A stretch of DNA of 64,000 bases. It comes from Limnohabitans sp. DM1. GTDB taxonomy: Bacteria > Pseudomonadota > Gammaproteobacteria > Burkholderiales > Burkholderiaceae_C. The translations under genes were made by a program, and so were the position numbers. Positions 15,475-24,665 of this stretch are shown here, piece after piece. The DNA lies in the NCBI RefSeq assembly GCF_001269385.1, contig NZ_CXOO01000027.1, positions 1-64,000 on the forward strand, given 5' to 3'. Under the pieces are notes generated by a model that was not told the origin of the DNA, searched no databases, and saw nothing but the letters and a program-made list of their open reading frames with translations. How positions within the stretch are numbered: position 1 is the stretch's first letter; the number at the start of each line of letters is the position of its first letter.

Positions 15475-17007
15475 ATGCGCTGTGACCTGACCCCCGCCTG
15501 GAAAAACCTGCAACAGCATGCGCAGGGCTTTGCCGGCTTTGATTTGCGCACCGCTTTTGCGGCCGATGTGCAGCGTGCGGATGTGCTGAGCCAGACGGCG
15601 CCCCATGTGTTTGCCGACCTGTCGAAAAACCACATCGACGTCGCCACCGAAGCGTTGTTGTTGGAGCTGGCCGGGCAAACAGGCTTGGCCTCGCACCGTG
15701 ATGCGATGTTTCGTGGCGAGCCCATCAACAACACCGAGGGCCGCGCCGTGATGCATTGGCTGCTGCGCCAGCCCGAGGGCACGCTGCCCGGTGCACTGGC
15801 CGCGCCCTTGCAGCAAGTGCACGACACCTTGAAACCCATGCTCGCCTTTGCCGAGCAGGTGCGAGCCGATGCGCAGATCACCGACGTGGTGAACATCGGC
15901 ATTGGTGGCTCGGACCTGGGCCCGCAAATGGCTGTGCTGGCGCTGCAAGATTTTGTGATTCCGGGCAAGCGCTTTCACTTTGTGTCGAATGTCGACGGCC
16001 ATGAACTGGCAGCGGTGCTCAGGGGCCTGAAGGCCGAGAACACGCTGTTCCTGATCGCCTCCAAAACCTTCACCACCATCGAGACCATGACCAACGCCCG
16101 CTCGGCGCTGGCCTGGTTCAAAGCGCAAGGCGGCAGCGATGTGTCGCGCCACTTTGCGGCGCTCACCACCCATGTGGCCGCTGCAGCCGAGATGGGCATC
16201 ACCACCACCTTCGGTTTTTGGGACTGGGTGGGCGGGCGTTACTCCATGTGGTCGGCCATTGGTCTGCCGGTGGCCATCGCCATCGGGGCGCAGGGTTTCA
16301 GGGATCTGCTGGCCGGGGCGCACGCGATGGACCAGCATTTCCGGGCCGCGCCGCTGGAGGCCAACTTGCCGGTGCGTCTGGGCTTGCTCGACGTTTGGTA
16401 CCGCAACTTTTTGAACTACACCAGCCGAAGCATTGCGCCTTATCACAGCGCCTTGCGTCGGGTGCCTGCCTATTTGCAGCAGCTGGAGATGGAGAGCAAC
16501 GGCAAGCGCGTGGACCGCAACGGCCATGCGCTGCCCTATGGCACCTCGCCCGTGCTGTGGGGCGAGCCGGGCACCAACGGGCAACACGCGTATTTTCAGA
16601 TGTTGCACCAGGGCACGGACGTGGTGCCGCTGGAATTCATTGCCGTTAAAAAGCCCACGCACAGCCTGAAAGACCATCACGAACTGCTGCTGGCGAATGT
16701 CATCGCACAGGCCCAGGCGTTGATGCTGGGCAAGGCAGACGAGGGCGGTCACAAGCACTTCCCCGGCAACCGACCCAGCACCTTTTTGTTGCTCGATGAA
16801 CTCACACCCGCCAGCCTGGGGGCGCTGATCGCCTTGCAGGAACACCGCGTGTTCGTGAGCGGCTCGGTCTGGGGCATCAACAGCTTTGACCAATGGGGCG
16901 TGGAGCTGGGCAAGGTGCTGGCCAAAGACATCCATGCCCGCATCGTGTCGGGTGACGTCGCCGGACTGGATGCATCGACCGCTGGCTTGTTGAGCAAGGT
17001 TCGCTGA
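15475..17007 (+). CDS. pgi: Glucose-6-phosphate isomerase
   Basis: This enzyme interconverts glucose-6-phosphate and fructose-6-phosphate. The 510-residue product contains NIGIGGSDLGPQM near residue 140, the PGI block FWDWVGGRYSMWSAIGLP near 240, EMESNGKRVDR, a GTNGQHAYFQMLHQG segment with the catalytic histidine region, and the C-terminal signature GSVWGINSFDQWGVELGK. The frame could begin at the TTG at 15472, but the ATG at 15475 gives the standard start. It completes a central-carbon cluster with zwf, tal and hexR. Confidence 0.96.
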   Translation: MRCDLTPAWKNLQQHAQGFAGFDLRTAFAADVQRADVLSQTAPHVFADLSKNHIDVATEALLLELAGQTGLASHRDAMFRGEPINNTEGRAVMHWLLRQPEGTLPGALAAPLQQVHDTLKPMLAFAEQVRADAQITDVVNIGIGGSDLGPQMAVLALQDFVIPGKRFHFVSNVDGHELAAVLRGLKAENTLFLIASKTFTTIETMTNARSALAWFKAQGGSDVSRHFAALTTHVAAAAEMGITTTFGFWDWVGGRYSMWSAIGLPVAIAIGAQGFRDLLAGAHAMDQHFRAAPLEANLPVRLGLLDVWYRNFLNYTSRSIAPYHSALRRVPAYLQQLEMESNGKRVDRNGHALPYGTSPVLWGEPGTNGQHAYFQMLHQGTDVVPLEFIAVKKPTHSLKDHHELLLANVIAQAQALMLGKADEGGHKHFPGNRPSTFLLLDELTPASLGALIALQEHRVFVSGSVWGINSFDQWGVELGKVLAKDIHARIVSGDVAGLDASTAGLLSKVR

Positions 17008-17023
17008 CGAAGCGGACAAAGGT

Positions 17024-17141
17024 CGCAGCTAAAGTTACCGACCTACAGGGGGCGCGGTATGCGCAGGTCGGCGGTCGAAGACCCCGTCATGGGGCCCGTG
17101 CCGGAGCTTGCAAGCGTCGGCTCTGTTGCGACCGACCTACG
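17024..17141. repeat. Palindromic repeat array after pgi
   Basis: Several GTAGGTCGG-family half-sites occur in a row: ACCGACCTACAGGGG, GCGCAGGTCGGCGGTCGAAG and GACCGACCTACGGGG. They can form alternative hairpins between the convergent ends of pgi and the cupredoxin gene. A bidirectional terminator role is possible but unproven. Confidence 0.65.
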
Positions 17142-17153
17142 GGGGCCGCAGGC

Positions 17154-18140
17154 TCAATGTTTGTGCGTGCTGTGATCGTGTTGGGCCGATGGCTTGTTCG
17201 GCGAAGTGGGCTGGGCCAGTACTTGCAAGGTACCACGCATGCCCGCTTCGTAGTGCCCGGGAATGAGGCAGGCCATTTGCAAGCGGGTGGCCTGCGCAAA
17301 GGTCACCACCAACTCGCCGGTTTGCCCAGCCGCCACGCTGATGGCGGCCCCTGTGCCGTGGTGGTGGTCCTCTTCATGCGCCGCCCCTTTCGCGGCCGCT
17401 TGTTTCATCGCCTCGGCGTGAGCGCGAATGTCTTCGTCGCTGCCCAGCACCATTTCATGCGCTGTGCGGCCCGAATTGGTGACCACAAAGCGGATGGTTT
17501 CCCCTGCTTGCACGTCAATCTGGCTGGGTGTGAAGCGCATTTGGTCGTCCATGTTCACCGCAATGCTGCGGCTGACCACTTGGGCCAGAATGGGGTCATG
17601 TGGCCCCGCTTGTGTGGCAGCCCCGTGGTGGTCGTCTGCTGCAGCGGTCTCGCCGTGGCTGTGGCCCGTGCCCGCCCATTCGGGGTGGCGTTCCAGCCAT
17701 TGCCAAGCGGCCCAACTGCCCGCCGTCACGGCAGTGCCGACCAACAGCACATACACCGTGGCCGCCCGTGGCCAGTGGCGGGGTGCACTCAGCCCCAGAG
17801 CCAGTACCGAGATGAAAAAGCCCAGCGGCACCACCCAGGCGCTGCGGGCGGGCGAGTCCGGAAAGTGCTGCAAACCGCCCGTGAAAAAGCCCAGGCCAAT
17901 CGACAGCAAAGTGCCCAGCACCAAGGTCCGCAGCAAACCTGAGCTTGGCGTGTCCTCTGATTGCGCGTTCAGCCGGTGCTCGAGCCAAGCCCCCAGTACA
18001 AACAGCACGATGCCAATGGCAGCGGTCCACAGTGAGCGTGTGCCGCTGAAAAAACCGTGGTTCACGGCACCCGAAATGAAGCTGATGCCCGAATACTTGA
18101 GCAGCATCGCGCCGTGGTGTTGTTGAAAAGAAGAAGTCAT
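17154..18140 (-). CDS. Membrane-anchored cupredoxin (four-helix membrane domain plus plastocyanin-like domain)
   Basis: The 328-residue protein has about four hydrophobic segments in its first ~165 residues (around IGIVLFVLGAWLE, LGTLLSIGLGFF, VPLGFFISVLAL and VYVLLVGTAVTAG). A His-rich linker follows, then a C-terminal cupredoxin domain. The blue-copper ligand pattern is visible: His in GRTAHEMV and Cys-His-Met in ACLIPGHYEAGM. Further His-rich segments (EEDHHHGTG, HDHSTHKH) suggest metal loading. It probably binds copper on the periplasmic face. The open frame extends upstream to 18440, but that part overlaps the neighbouring gene, and the ATG at 18140 fits the membrane domain. It follows a small Cys/His protein gene on the same strand; a copper-handling operon is inferred. 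Confidence 0.82.
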   Translation of the reverse strand: MTSSFQQHHGAMLLKYSGISFISGAVNHGFFSGTRSLWTAAIGIVLFVLGAWLEHRLNAQSEDTPSSGLLRTLVLGTLLSIGLGFFTGGLQHFPDSPARSAWVVPLGFFISVLALGLSAPRHWPRAATVYVLLVGTAVTAGSWAAWQWLERHPEWAGTGHSHGETAAADDHHGAATQAGPHDPILAQVVSRSIAVNMDDQMRFTPSQIDVQAGETIRFVVTNSGRTAHEMVLGSDEDIRAHAEAMKQAAAKGAAHEEDHHHGTGAAISVAAGQTGELVVTFAQATRLQMACLIPGHYEAGMRGTLQVLAQPTSPNKPSAQHDHSTHKH

Positions 18141-18228
18141 GCGTCCATCCATGCGCGGCTTTTGCGCGTTTTGATCTGTCTGCCGCACGGGTCTAGGCCC
18201 GCGCAGAGCGTGAAAAGAGGTGGAGCGT

Positions 18229-18648
18229 TCAGGTGATGGGCGGGCGCAACACAGGGCGCAGGTTCGCGCTTTGCCAGTCCTGTCGCGGGCTGGTGGGGTG
18301 CGTGGCGGGTGCACGGTGCAGTGCAATGCAGGGCTCACTGTCCAAACCGACGGCACAGCAATGGTGACAGTCGATGGGGATGCCAGAAGGGGCGTCTGTG
18401 TCAACAGAAGTGGGATGGATCGGATGCTCCTTGACTTCAACGTGACTTGTCGCGTGTCCGTGGCATTCGGGCAAAGTGGCCAGATGCACTGGGTGGTGAA
18501 CTGTTTGGGATGTTGTGCGGTCTGTGGTGGCCGAGACTCCGCTCACAGTGGGCTCATCCCACGGCCATTGAATGGGCATGGCCATGACCGAACCCAGGCT
18601 CATTTTGAGCACCATCAGCCAGATCAACAACCAAGAGCAAGAACGCAT
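18229..18648 (-). CDS. Small secreted Cys/His-rich protein, probably copper-related
   Basis: The 139-residue protein begins with a signal-like hydrophobic segment (CSWLLIWLMVLKMSLGSVMA). The mature part is rich in His and Cys: LPECHGHATSHVEVKEH and IDCHHCCAVGLDSEPC, a probable metal-binding patch. The C-terminus is Pro-rich (RPVLRPPIT). This layout resembles short periplasmic proteins often annotated DUF2946 near copper genes, but no family match can be verified by eye. The cupredoxin gene starts 88 bp downstream on the same strand, so joint transcription and a role in copper handling are likely. Confidence 0.62.
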   Translation of the reverse strand: MRSCSWLLIWLMVLKMSLGSVMAMPIQWPWDEPTVSGVSATTDRTTSQTVHHPVHLATLPECHGHATSHVEVKEHPIHPTSVDTDAPSGIPIDCHHCCAVGLDSEPCIALHRAPATHPTSPRQDWQSANLRPVLRPPIT

Positions 18649-18694
18649 GAAGCTATCTTATCGGTTGCCGCAACAGGGAAGTGCGCAGACATCC

Positions 18695-18730
18695 AAAAAG
18701 CCCCGCGAGGCTTTCACCTTGCGGGGCTTT
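18695..18730. terminator. Hairpin terminator between the Cys/His gene and hepT
   Basis: AAAGCCCCGC and GCGGGGCTTT form a perfect 10-bp stem, extended by AGG/CCT, with A- and T-rich flanks. It is positioned 3' of hepT, which reads leftwards. Nearly identical hairpins occur at 19621 and 20635, so it is also a member of a dispersed repeat. Confidence 0.75.
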
Positions 18731-18771
18731 GGGATGACTCGCAGGGGCGCTCACCTGCAAGGGAAGAGGCC

Positions 18772-19203
18772 TCAAAAACCACCGTCGTCGTGCAACAACA
18801 TCTGACGGCTGAACACCAGAAAGTCGTCCAGATGGAGGGTCAGGATGTTGAGAGTGATGGGCAACTGCAGACTTTGATAGTCGTGGACCGCTACATTGCG
18901 AAAGCCGACCATGCGTTTCATTTGTTCCGCTGCGGCAGGCGTTAGCCAGTGGGCTTGCGCCAACAAAGTGAAGGTGTCCCGGGCGCTTTGTGTGACGCCC
19001 AGTCGTTCGCGCCGGATGATGTGCAGGCCCATGTCCAGGGCGGCTTCGCAGGCGCGTTGAATATTGAGGATGGCCGCGTCCTGATGGCTGAAGTTGTGCG
19101 CAAAACCCTCAGGGTCTGCTGCGTATTCCTCGCGGGCACGCGCCACGCAGCGCTCAATGGTGGCGGCTTTGTTGATCAGCACATCATCGGCCATACACAG
19201 CAC
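18772..19203 (-). CDS. hepT: HepT-like ribonuclease toxin (DUF86)
   Basis: The 143-residue protein (140 if started at the second ATG, 19194) carries the RX4HXY HEPN active-site motif as RNVAVHDY near residue 107, within a helical DUF86 fold. HepT toxins are HEPN RNases; in characterised pairs the partner MntA silences them by adding AMP units to the motif tyrosine. The start overlaps the end of the upstream mntA gene, the usual tight operon arrangement. A hairpin terminator follows. The pair lies between two copper-related genes, which appears incidental. Confidence 0.88.
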   Translation of the reverse strand: MLCMADDVLINKAATIERCVARAREEYAADPEGFAHNFSHQDAAILNIQRACEAALDMGLHIIRRERLGVTQSARDTFTLLAQAHWLTPAAAEQMKRMVGFRNVAVHDYQSLQLPITLNILTLHLDDFLVFSRQMLLHDDGGF

Positions 19204-19588
19204 CTCTTCGCATCACGTCTTGGATCAATGGCTGCCTGGCTGCGTCCAAATGCAGTTTTTCAGTCAGCATGGCGGCTTCAAACAAACCTGCGGCCACATC
19301 CCTGGCCCAAAGCCGTTCGCCTTCCATCAGAATTTGGTATTGCATGACGGTGGAGGCTGCACGCAGGTCCAGCAGATCGACCGGGCAAGCGACCAGTTCA
19401 GCCATTTCCCCGGAGAGTTCAAAAAGCTCAACAGGATCTGCATAGCCTTCGACCAGCACGGCCAGATCCAGATCGCTGTCTGCGTTGGCATGGTGGCCCT
19501 GGTCGCGCACGCGGCTGCCAAAGGCGTACACCGCCATCAGTTTGGGGAGCCGCTTTTGCAGCAGGACAACAAGTGCTTGAAAACTCAT
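19184..19588 (-). CDS. mntA: MntA-like nucleotidyltransferase antitoxin
   Basis: The 134-residue minimal nucleotidyltransferase has the GSx(n)DxD active site: YAFGSRVRD at residues ~21-29, then SDLDLAVLVEG, and a later metal-binding acidic residue in ACPVDLLDL. It is expected to adenylylate and neutralise the HepT toxin encoded immediately downstream with a 20-bp overlap. The open frame extends to 19780, but the upstream part is repeat sequence, and the ATG at 19588 gives the family's normal length. It is type VII toxin-antitoxin by family knowledge; activity is inferred. Confidence 0.88.
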   Translation of the reverse strand: MSFQALVVLLQKRLPKLMAVYAFGSRVRDQGHHANADSDLDLAVLVEGYADPVELFELSGEMAELVACPVDLLDLRAASTVMQYQILMEGERLWARDVAAGLFEAAMLTEKLHLDAARQPLIQDVMRRGAVYGR

Positions 19589-19620
19589 ACAACGATTGTG
19601 GCGCATTTGCTGATCAATGG

Positions 19621-19691
19621 AAAAAAGTCCCGCAAGGCGTTCACCTTGCGTGGCTTTGTTGTAGGCCGGGTGAGGGCGCAAAGCCTCAGTT
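19621..19691. repeat. 70-bp repeated terminator-like element, copy 1
   Basis: AAAAAAGTCCCGCAAGGC, CACCTTGCGTGGCTTTGT and GGCCGGGTGAGGGCGCAAAG are repeated almost identically at 20635-20703. The first half forms a hairpin with A/T tails; the second half carries GGGTGAGGGCGCAAA(S)CCTCAG. Here it lies upstream of mntA and may insulate it from neighbouring transcription. Confidence 0.8.
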
Positions 19692-19795
19692 AGGTCTTTC
19701 AACTGCGCAGGCAACTTTGAATTTGCCTGTCTAATTCCGGGCCATTTTGAAGCGGGCATGATCGGATGTATGACCTTCAAATATAGGGGCTCATC

Positions 19796-20560
19796 ATGAG
19801 CAATTCACATATCAAAACCATGCCCAGACGCCAATGGCTTGCAGCTGCGGCCGTGTTGGCGGTCACTGGTTTTCAGCGCACAGCGCTGGCGCAAGCCACC
19901 TTGGTGCAAGTCTGGAAAGACCCCAACTGCGGATGTTGCCAGCTTTGGGTGGAACACCTGCAGGCCAGTGGCTTCAAGGTCGAGGTGCGCGATGTGGGCA
20001 ACACCGCCGCCCGCAAGCGCTTGGGCATACCCGAGCAACTCGGCGCCTGCCACACCGCCAGCGTGGGTGGCTACGTCATCGAGGGTCATGTGCCCGCTGC
20101 CGACATTCACCGTCTCTTGAAAGAGCGGCCTGTGGCGCTGGGTTTGTCGGTGCCCGGCATGCCCATTGGCAGCCCCGGCATGGACGGCCCCGAATACAAA
20201 GGCCGTAAAGACGCCTATGACGTGCTGCTGGTGCAAAAAGACGGCAGCAGCAAAAGCTTTCAACACTACCCCGGGGTACGCCGCATGGCGCAGCAAGATG
20301 GCCTGCAACGCGTGAGGGATGGCAGCACCACCTTGCCTTGGGCCACGGCCGAGGTGCTGCACATCGACAAGGCCGCGGGCAAGGTGGCGCTCAAGCATGG
20401 CGAGATCAAAAACCTGGACATGCCGCCCATGAGCATGGTGTTCCAGATCCAAGACCCCAGTCCACTCAACGGTTTGCATGTCGGTCAGAAAGTCCGCTTT
20501 CAGGCGGTTCAGGGGCAGGGCGCTTACTGGGTGTTGAAGATCGAGGCTGGGGCTGTGTGA
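19796..20560 (+). CDS. DUF411 metal-binding protein fused to a CusF-like copper domain
   Basis: The 254-residue exported protein has an N-terminal signal with a Tat-like RRQWLAAAAVLAVTG core ending near ALAQA. A DUF411 domain covers residues ~35-145, with the metal-binding NCGCC motif (KDPNCGCCQLWVEHL) and LGACHTASVGGYVIEGHVP. A CusF-like beta-barrel lies at ~185-254, recognised by LPWATAEVLHID and MPPMSMVFQI, whose Trp/Met residues bind Cu(I)/Ag(I) in CusF. It probably binds copper in the periplasm. It stands alone on the plus strand between mntA-hepT and groL, near other copper genes on the opposite strand. The start could also be the ATG at 19820. Confidence 0.85.
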   Translation: MSNSHIKTMPRRQWLAAAAVLAVTGFQRTALAQATLVQVWKDPNCGCCQLWVEHLQASGFKVEVRDVGNTAARKRLGIPEQLGACHTASVGGYVIEGHVPAADIHRLLKERPVALGLSVPGMPIGSPGMDGPEYKGRKDAYDVLLVQKDGSSKSFQHYPGVRRMAQQDGLQRVRDGSTTLPWATAEVLHIDKAAGKVALKHGEIKNLDMPPMSMVFQIQDPSPLNGLHVGQKVRFQAVQGQGAYWVLKIEAGAV

Positions 20561-20634
20561 GTGGGTTGAGATGGGGCAAGTTGGCATGACCCTGAAACGA
20601 CGCTGACCCTGCGCAGGACAAAACCACCACCATG

Positions 20635-20703
20635 AAAAAAGCCCCGCAAGGCTTTCACCTTGCGGGGCTTTGTGGTGGGCCGGGTGAGGGCGCAAACCCT
20701 CAG
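20635..20703. terminator. Bidirectional hairpin terminator and 70-bp repeat, copy 2
   Basis: AAAGCCCCGCAAGG pairs with CCTTGCGGGGCTTT around a CTTTCA loop, with A6 before and a T-run after. It sits between the convergent ends of the DUF411 gene (20560) and groL (20721), so it can end both transcripts. The flank GGCCGGGTGAGGGCGCAAAC repeats that of the 19621 copy. Confidence 0.85.
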
Positions 20704-20720
20704 TCCAGACAGCGGGGCAC

Positions 20721-22427
<1,707 letters not shown>

Positions 22428-22509
22428 TCAACGGGAACTTGATTAAGGGGTAAATACGGGAAAAACCAGGGTGCGCTCAACACTCAACGCTGAACGCTCA
22501 ACCCCAGCA

Positions 22510-22797
22510 TCACTCAACGACTGCGAACAGGTCTTCTTCTTTCATGACCAGCAGCTCGTCGCCGCCGACCTTGACGGTCTGGCCGCTGTACTTGCCGAAC
22601 AACACGCGGTCGCCGACTTTGACGCTCAGGGCTTTGGTCTCGCCTTTGTCATTGGTTTTGCCAGGGCCGACGGCCAGGACTTCACCTTGATCGGGCTTTT
22701 CTGCAGCCGAGTCGGGGATCACGATGCCCGAGGCTGTTTTGGTTTCGCTTTCGATACGCTTGACGATCACGCGATCGCCCAAAGGACGCAGTTTCAT
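22510..22797 (-). CDS. groS: Co-chaperonin GroES (10-kDa subunit)
   Basis: The 95-residue protein starts [15 protein letters not shown], continues with [17 protein letters not shown], then [20 protein letters not shown], and ends [14 protein letters not shown], all standard GroES. It forms the lid of the GroEL ring. A longer open frame to 22839 exists, but homology begins at the ATG at 22797, preceded by GGAGAT. It is the first gene of the groES-groEL operon, with CIRCE 78 bp upstream. Confidence 0.97.
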   Translation of the reverse strand: MKLRPLGDRVIVKRIESETKTASGIVIPDSAAEKPDQGEVLAVGPGKTNDKGETKALSVKVGDRVLFGKYSGQTVKVGGDELLVMKEEDLFAVVE

Positions 22798-22874
22798 GGA
22801 ATCTCCTGGATTTGAAACAAGGGTTGAAAACAAAAGCACCCACTGCGGATGCTTTTAAACTTTGAGGAGTTTTG

Positions 22875-22901
22875 TTAGCACTCAACTCCATCGAGTGCTA
22901 A
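22875..22901. promoter_or_regulatory. CIRCE operator (HrcA-binding site)
   Basis: A perfect inverted repeat, TTAGCACTC-N9-GAGTGCTAA, matches the consensus CIRCE element exactly, with 9-bp arms and a 9-bp spacer. It is located 78 bp upstream of groS, in the promoter/leader. By established knowledge HrcA represses groESL at this site, and repression lifts on heat shock. hrcA itself is not in the window. Confidence 0.97.
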
Positions 22902-22940
22902 TGATAAGGGCATTTGCCCAGGTTTCAAGATCCCCTGGGT

Positions 22941-23537
22941 TCAATGCGTCCCTTTGGAGGCAGGAGATTTGAGGCTGACTGCTTCCTGTGCATGGTCAAG
23001 GCCCAGCATGTAGCCATAGACCAAATCGGTACTGATGTCGTTTTCAAACAGGCTGATGGCTTTCGCCAAGTGCAAGGCGCTGGTGGTGGGCAAGTCATGG
23101 CTGTTGTAGACCACAATGTGGGCGTTCTGGATGGCGTCGTCCTGTAAATGCAGGGGGGAGCTGTGCAGCCATGGGATGCGGGCATCAATGAAAAAGACGC
23201 CGACGTTTTGGTGAATGTTCATCAAATCCAGGGGGTGGGTCATGACCTTGACCTGCGGCCATTCCTTGAGCAAGTTCAGGGCGGGAGTGAGGTCTTCGCT
23301 GCTGTGCAGGATGCAGACCAGTGGTTTGTCCGTGGCGGTTTGCGGGGTCTTGAAACCTTGCTGTTTGCAGTATTGGCTGAATGACGAAGACAGGATGCGC
23401 CGATGACCGCCTTGGGTGACAAAAGCCTTGAAGACACCGTTTTCGACCATGCGCTGGATGGTGCCTACGGACAGTCCAAGCAATTTGGCGGCTTGGCTGG
23501 TGCTGAAATACTCTTGCGTGGTCTTGTTGTTTCTCAT
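22941..23537 (-). CDS. Excisionase/MerR-type HTH protein with a receiver-like C-terminus
   Basis: The 198-residue protein opens with a winged-helix DNA-binding domain at ~8-55 (YFSTSQAAKLLGLSVGTIQR, GVFKAFVTQGGHRRI), of the HTH_17/BldC-excisionase kind. The rest (~70-185) alternates strands and helices (PLVCILHSSED, VGVFFIDARIPWL, IVVYNSHDL), reminiscent of a CheY-like fold, but lacks an obvious phospho-acceptor arrangement. It is a single gene upstream of and on the same strand as groES, with its own spacing, so probably a stand-alone regulator. The target is unknown. The receiver resemblance is a visual impression only. Confidence 0.65.
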   Translation of the reverse strand: MRNNKTTQEYFSTSQAAKLLGLSVGTIQRMVENGVFKAFVTQGGHRRILSSSFSQYCKQQGFKTPQTATDKPLVCILHSSEDLTPALNLLKEWPQVKVMTHPLDLMNIHQNVGVFFIDARIPWLHSSPLHLQDDAIQNAHIVVYNSHDLPTTSALHLAKAISLFENDISTDLVYGYMLGLDHAQEAVSLKSPASKGTH

Positions 23538-23821
23538 CTCGTTTTCCTCAAATGGTGATGGGGTGTTGTGGGTTTGAAGTTTTTGCGTTGTTTGGATGGT
23601 ATGGGCGGTCTGGCCAGATTGGGGGGTCGTGAACCGGTAGTGGCGGCTGCAAAAAACAGGTAATGCGGGTCATGGTTTCACCGGTGAATGTCGGCTGCAT
23701 GGCCTTGCCAGCCTGTGACGCGGTCGTCTCGAATCGACAGGGCGGCACCTGCAGGTCACCACCGGCTGAGCGCGAAAGGTTGACTCAGGGTTGACGGGCG
23801 CCTGAGGCAAAATCCCACCTC

Positions 23822-24649
23822 ATGTTGACTTGGTTCCGCTTCTTCTCTCATTGGCCTTTGTGGGCCTTGCACGCCTTGGGTTGGGTGGGCGGGTGGCTGG
23901 CCTGGTGTTTGTCGGGCACGTACAGGCAGCGCTTTTTGGACAATGCCCGACAGGCGGGCTTGGGCTGGCGGGCGTATGTGGGGGCCATCGGCCAGGCCGG
24001 ATGCATGTCGGCAGAGTTGCCGCGTTTGTGGCTGGGCAGCACACCAGCCTTTGAATGGGCCGAGGACAGGGCTGCGGTGCAAGCCTATGGCGCTGGGCAA
24101 GGGGTGTTGTTTTTGACGCCGCACATGGGCTGTTTTGAAATCACCGCCCAGGCGCTGGCCCTGCGCTTTGCGCCCGCTCATGGTGATTTGACGGTGCTCT
24201 ACCGTCCCTCGCGCCATGCCGGTTTGAACGAGGTCATGACGCAGGCGCGCAACCGCCCCGGGCTGGAGGCGGTGCCCACCACGCTGGCCGGTGTGCGTCA
24301 GATGATCAAGGCTTTGCGTGCCGGGCGTGCCGTGGGCCTATTGCCCGACCAGGTACCGCCCGAGGGCATGGGGCAGTGGGCACCGTTTTTTGGAAAATCG
24401 GCCTACACCATGACTTTGGCGGCGCGATTGGCCGCACAAACAGGGGCGAAGGTGGTGCTGATCTGGGGTGAACGTCTGCCCTGGGGGCGGGGCTACCGCT
24501 TGCACACCCAGGCACTTGGGCATGCGCTGTCGGCGGATCTGGACACAGCGGTGGTGCAGATCAACCAGGCCATGGAGGCGCTGATCTTGCAGTGCCCGAG
24601 TCAATACATTTGGGGCTATGCCCGTTACAAGCAGCCCCGCGCTGCATGA
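23822..24649 (+). CDS. LpxL/HtrB-family lysophospholipid (lipid A) acyltransferase, first copy
   Basis: The 275-residue inner-membrane-associated acyltransferase has an N-terminal hydrophobic segment (WLAWCLSG region). The catalytic HX4-5(D/E) motif appears as TPHMGCFE near residue 101. YRPSRHAGLNEVM and LLPDQVPPEGMG follow, as in LpxL-type late acyltransferases that add secondary acyl chains to lipid A. The exact acyl donor is unknown. The ATG at 23822 fits the start. A second family member begins 16 bp after its stop and in the same direction, making a two-gene operon. Confidence 0.87.
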   Translation: MLTWFRFFSHWPLWALHALGWVGGWLAWCLSGTYRQRFLDNARQAGLGWRAYVGAIGQAGCMSAELPRLWLGSTPAFEWAEDRAAVQAYGAGQGVLFLTPHMGCFEITAQALALRFAPAHGDLTVLYRPSRHAGLNEVMTQARNRPGLEAVPTTLAGVRQMIKALRAGRAVGLLPDQVPPEGMGQWAPFFGKSAYTMTLAARLAAQTGAKVVLIWGERLPWGRGYRLHTQALGHALSADLDTAVVQINQAMEALILQCPSQYIWGYARYKQPRAA

Positions 24650-24665
24650 ACCAATACGCAACACC

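Noticed and set aside
15292..17019. 575-codon minus-strand frame opposite pgi
   Set aside because: Antisense shadow; pgi motifs are unambiguous on the plus strand.
23538..23821. Riboswitch or small RNA upstream of the acyltransferase genes
   Set aside because: No conserved riboswitch core or strong hairpin with a U-tract is visible.
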